The notes under the pieces: generated by a model
Told to the model about the DNA's origin: nothing
The model's input: the letters and a program-made list of their open reading frames with translations, nothing else
Database searches by the model: none
Assembly (NCBI RefSeq): GCF_022695595.1
Contig: NZ_CP074380.1
Span: forward strand, 186,001-250,000
Direction: 5' to 3'
Length of the DNA: 64,000 nucleotides
Source of the DNA: Streptomyces sp. MST-110588
GTDB lineage: Bacteria; Actinomycetota; Actinomycetes; Streptomycetales; Streptomycetaceae
Made by a program: the position numbers and the translations under genes
In this document: positions 61,192 to 64,000 of the stretch, piece by piece
How positions within the stretch are numbered: position 1 is the stretch's first letter
Layout: each line of letters starts with the position of its first letter

Positions 61192-62408
61192 ACCGTCCCT
61201 CCTCGTACGGCATCACCGGAGCCGGTCGGCTTGCCCGGCCCGGCCGGCCCGGATGTCCTGGCTGTCCCGGATATCCCGCCCGGCCCGGATGCCGCGATCG
61301 GCCCGGATGGCGCGGCCGACGCGGCTTGGTGTCCGGCCGCGAGATGCCGGGCGATCAGGGCCGCGTCCCGGCCCACCCCGGCGAGCAGCGCCGAGGCACG
61401 GTGGGTCTGCCACGGCTGCCCGAGGAAGTACAGGCCGGGCACCGGACCGACGCCTCGCCGGTGTACGGGCGCTCCGCGCTCGTCCAGCACCGGCACCGTG
61501 AGCCACGGCAGCCGGTGCCGGTAGCCGGTGGCCCATACGACGGCGTCCGGCTCCAGGACCGTACCGTCGGCCAGGGTGATCCGCCGGCCCTTCGCGCCGG
61601 TCACCCGCGGCACGAGCCGCAGAGCGCCTGCCTTGGCCATGGCCCGCAGATTGGTGCCGAAGAGGGTTTCCCGGCCGCTCAGCCTGCGGCCCAGCCGGGT
61701 GTCCGCGTCGGTACGCAGCAGGCCGAGGCGGTCGAACCACCAGAAGGCGTCGCGTCCCAGCAGCCGTTGGGGGAGGTAGGGCAGCATGGGGCCCGCCACG
61801 CTCACCCGCCGCCCCCGGACCGCCAGTTCCGCGGCGATCTGCGCCCCGGAGTTGCCGGCGCCGACGACCAGCACCTCCGTGCCCGGCAGCGCCGCGGGAT
61901 TGCGGTAGTGGGCGCTGTGCACGGACACCACCTCGGGGTCCAGGTCCTCGGCCGCCGCCGGCCGCCAGGGCTCCTGGAAGGGCCCGGTGGCGATGACGAC
62001 CTGCCGGGCACGCCATACGCCGCCGCCCCCGGTGACCGCCGTGAAGCAGCCGTCGGCCCGGGTCAGTCCGGTCACCGGACTGTGCGGCGTGACCGGCAGG
62101 CCGAAGGCGTCGGCGTAACGGACGAGGTAGTCGGCCACCTCGTCCTTGCCGGGGTGGTGGTCCGGGTCACCGGGGAAGGCCATGCCGGGCAGGCCGCAGT
62201 AGCGCGCCGGGGTGAACAGGCGCAGCGAGTCCCACCGGGCCCGCCAGGAGTCGCCCGGCGCGGCGGCGTCCACAATGGCGAACCGGTGCTTTCGCCGGGC
62301 CAGGACGTGGCCCATGGCCAGCCCGGCCTGTCCCGCTCCGATGACCAGCACATCGAGTACGGGCGGCAGCGGTTCGGGCAGTAGCGGTTCGGGCGTTCTT
62401 CCGGTCAC
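61188..62408 (-). CDS. Flavin-containing monooxygenase
   Basis: 406 aa from GTG 62408, overlapping the NRPS stop by four bases; a longer upstream frame is an artefact of the overlapping NRPS gene. The FAD site is VLVIGAGQAGLAMGHVLARR, the NADPH site is EVLVVGAGNSGAQIAAEL, and VVWATGYRHRLPWLTV matches the FMO-family ATG motif. YUCCA/N-hydroxylating-type single-component monooxygenases have this layout. The C-terminal 60 residues are Ser/Gly/Pro-rich repeats (SGPIAASGPGGISGTARTSG). It is a candidate for N- or S-oxygenation of the cluster product. Confidence 0.88.
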   Translation of the reverse strand: MTGRTPEPLLPEPLPPVLDVLVIGAGQAGLAMGHVLARRKHRFAIVDAAAPGDSWRARWDSLRLFTPARYCGLPGMAFPGDPDHHPGKDEVADYLVRYADAFGLPVTPHSPVTGLTRADGCFTAVTGGGGVWRARQVVIATGPFQEPWRPAAAEDLDPEVVSVHSAHYRNPAALPGTEVLVVGAGNSGAQIAAELAVRGRRVSVAGPMLPYLPQRLLGRDAFWWFDRLGLLRTDADTRLGRRLSGRETLFGTNLRAMAKAGALRLVPRVTGAKGRRITLADGTVLEPDAVVWATGYRHRLPWLTVPVLDERGAPVHRRGVGPVPGLYFLGQPWQTHRASALLAGVGRDAALIARHLAAGHQAASAAPSGPIAASGPGGISGTARTSGPAGPGKPTGSGDAVRGGTV

Positions 62409-64000
62409 GGGGCCTCTCCCTTCACCTGGTCTTCTGCCGGCCGGTCCGCTTCCGGCCGGTCCGTCCCGGCCCTCAACCGCTCCGTCTCCGACCTGTCCGC
62501 CTGCGACCGCTCGGACTTTGGCCGCCGCTGTTCGCGTACCGCCGCCGCCAGCTCGGCCACCGTCGCCCCGCGCAGCAGCAGAGAGACCGGCAGCCGGCAC
62601 CCCAGTTCCCGTTCGACGCGCAGCATCAGCCGCATCGCGAGCAGCGAACGCCCGCCCAGGGCGAAGAAGTCCTCGTGCACCCCGACGCCGCCGACGTCCA
62701 CGCCCAGGGCCTGCGCCCACAGCTCGGCGAGGCGGACCTCGGTCTCGTCACGCGGGGCCTGGTACGCCTTCTTCCGTACGGCCGCCGGTGCGCGGACGGC
62801 GGCGGCGAGCGCCTTGCGGTCGACCTTCCCGTTGCCGGTGAGCGGCAGTTCGTCCACGACCGTGCAGGTGGCGGGCACCATGTAGGCGGGCAGCCGCGCG
62901 GCGAGACGGCCGCGGAGCCGCTCGGGGTCCGCAGTTCCGGTGACGTACGCGGACAGGGTGCGGTCCTCGCGTCCGCCACCGGCGACGACGGCGGCCGTCC
63001 GTACCCCGGGGTCGGCGAGCAGGACGCTCTCGATCTCCTCCAGTTCGATCCGGTAGCCGTTGACCTTGACCTGGCCGTCCTCCCGTCCCAGGAACTCGAT
63101 GTACCCCTCGGGCCGGAAGCGCCCCAGGTCGCCCGTACGGTAGAGCCGCTCGCCGGTGCCGGGACGGGAGACGAACGCGGCGGAGGTCAGCTCCGGCGCG
63201 TTCCAGTACTCGCGTGCCAGTCCGGTACCGGCGATGTGGATCTGGCCGGTCACCCAGTCCGGGCACGGCCGGCCGGCCTCGTCCAGCACGTACATCCGCT
63301 GGTTGGCCAGCGGACGGCCGTACGGGATCGACCGCCACCCCGGGTCCACCTCGCCGATCTCGTGGTGGATCGACCAGATGCTGCCTTCGGTGGCGCCCCC
63401 AGCCCCACCACCGTCGCACCCGGGGTGATGCGCCGCAGCCGTTCGGGAAGCGTGAGGGGGATCCAGTCGCCGGACAGGAGGACGAGCCGCAGGCTGTCCG
63501 GGACGAGGCCACGGCGGCCGGCCGCGTACTCCACGAGCAGTTCCAGCAGCGCCGGTACGGAGTTCCACACGCTCACCTTGGTCCGTGCCATCTCCTCCGA
63601 CCAACTGGCCGGGTCACGGCGGGCGCCCTCGGCCGGCAGCACCAGCGCGGCGCCGGCGGCCAGCGCGCCGAAGACGTCCCACACCGACAGGTCGAAGCTC
63701 AGCGCCGAGATGCCGAAGACGCGGTCCTCGGGGCCCAGGCCGTAGCGACGGTTGATGTCCAGGACGGTGTTGACGGCGGCGCGGTGGTCGACGGCCACGC
63801 CCTTGGGGTGTCCGGTCGAACCCGAGGTGTAGATCACGTAGGCGAGGTCGTCCGGGCCGGCGGCGTCGGCGGGGACACCGACCGCCTCCCGTACGTCCGG
63901 ATCTTCCCCGTCACCGTCGAGGCTGTCGACCGGCAGGACGTACGGCCCGCCCGGCGTCTCCACCGGGTCGGCGAGCCACGACTGGGTCAGTACGTGCCGT
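62405..64000 (-). CDS. NRPS adenylation domain plus carrier protein, 5' end outside window, frameshifted
   Basis: The frame is open at base 64000. The A domain has YVIYTSGSTGHPKGVAVDH (A3), LSFDLSVWDVFGAL (A4), NSVPALLELL, LLSGDWIPLTLPERL, GATEGSIWSIHHEI (A5), YRTGDLGRFRPEGYIEFLG (A7), GQVKVNGYRIELEEIES (A8) and LTGNGKVDRKAL (A10). Read against GrsA the pocket is about D-L-W-N-L-S-L-I, one change from the cysteine code DLYNLSLI. The carrier domain has DFFALGGRSLLAMRLML with the phosphopantetheine serine. The frame shifts near 63396-63400 in a five-base homopolymer. No thioesterase follows, so the peptide is released elsewhere. Confidence 0.88.

Overview
The window is a chromosomal segment from a high-GC actinomycete, almost certainly Streptomyces or a close relative. 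Evidence seen directly: strong GC bias at third codon positions, frequent GTG starts and four-base start/stop overlaps, an Lsr2 nucleoid protein, an AfsR-type regulator with winged-helix, BTAD, NB-ARC and TPR-like parts, an F420-type (deazaflavin) reductase, rare TTA (bldA-type) leucine codons, and the actinobacterial micro-protein bL37. No rRNA, tRNA or CRISPR array was seen.

Layout. 1-6.2 kb: the end of a DHA2 exporter, then a lipid/isoprenoid set (diacylglycerol-kinase-like, polyprenyl diphosphate synthase, MpaB/DUF2236 oxygenase, aldehyde dehydrogenase, small membrane protein). 6.4-8.6 kb: a conserved actinobacterial TIM-barrel-like protein and an NmrA-type reductase. 8.8-13.8 kb: a translationally coupled xanthine-dehydrogenase-family operon (2Fe-2S, FAD, molybdopterin subunits, XdhC) running leftward, divergent from the AfsR-like gene (14.0-17.4 kb) and a decayed erythromycin-esterase gene. 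18.6-24.7 kb: SUKH protein, staphylococcal-nuclease-like protein, DMT transporter, Lsr2 and hypothetical proteins. 25-29.1 kb: ABC exporter divergent from a sensor kinase/response regulator pair. 29.4-33 kb: CBS-BON protein, F420 reductase, PadR/DUF1048 pair and a serine hydrolase.

33-43 kb is a mobile zone: an IS481 remnant, a divergent FolD, and two two-recombinase (Tn554-like) modules. The inner one (about 34686-39301, with a TTA-containing methyltransferase as cargo) has split the second recombinase gene of the outer module. The 3' end of that gene lies at 34441-34685 and the rest at 39302-41507. Directly beyond is a very unusual secreted multidomain protein (42934-46017): a CdtB/DNase-I-like nuclease, a SGNH-like domain, a spherulin-4/GH135-like domain and an FN3 domain.

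46.4-57 kb is mostly core-like: bL37, MFS exporter with a divergent Lrp regulator, a DUF1266-like protein, an N-terminally extended GAPDH, a CPBP protease, a questin-oxidase-like protein with a divergent MarR, a small secreted protein and an alpha/beta hydrolase. Between the last two lies a 32-bp perfect palindrome.

57.1-64 kb is the edge of a biosynthetic gene cluster read leftward and coupled by four-base overlaps: NRPS adenylation-carrier protein (pocket residues close to the cysteine code), flavin monooxygenase, a tandem CaiB/BaiF CoA-transferase and an acyl/aryl-acid ligase. It continues beyond base 64000.

Caution: at least 14 reading-frame breaks occur in otherwise well-conserved genes. 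Several sit in G/C homopolymers, so many may be assembly indels rather than true pseudogenes.
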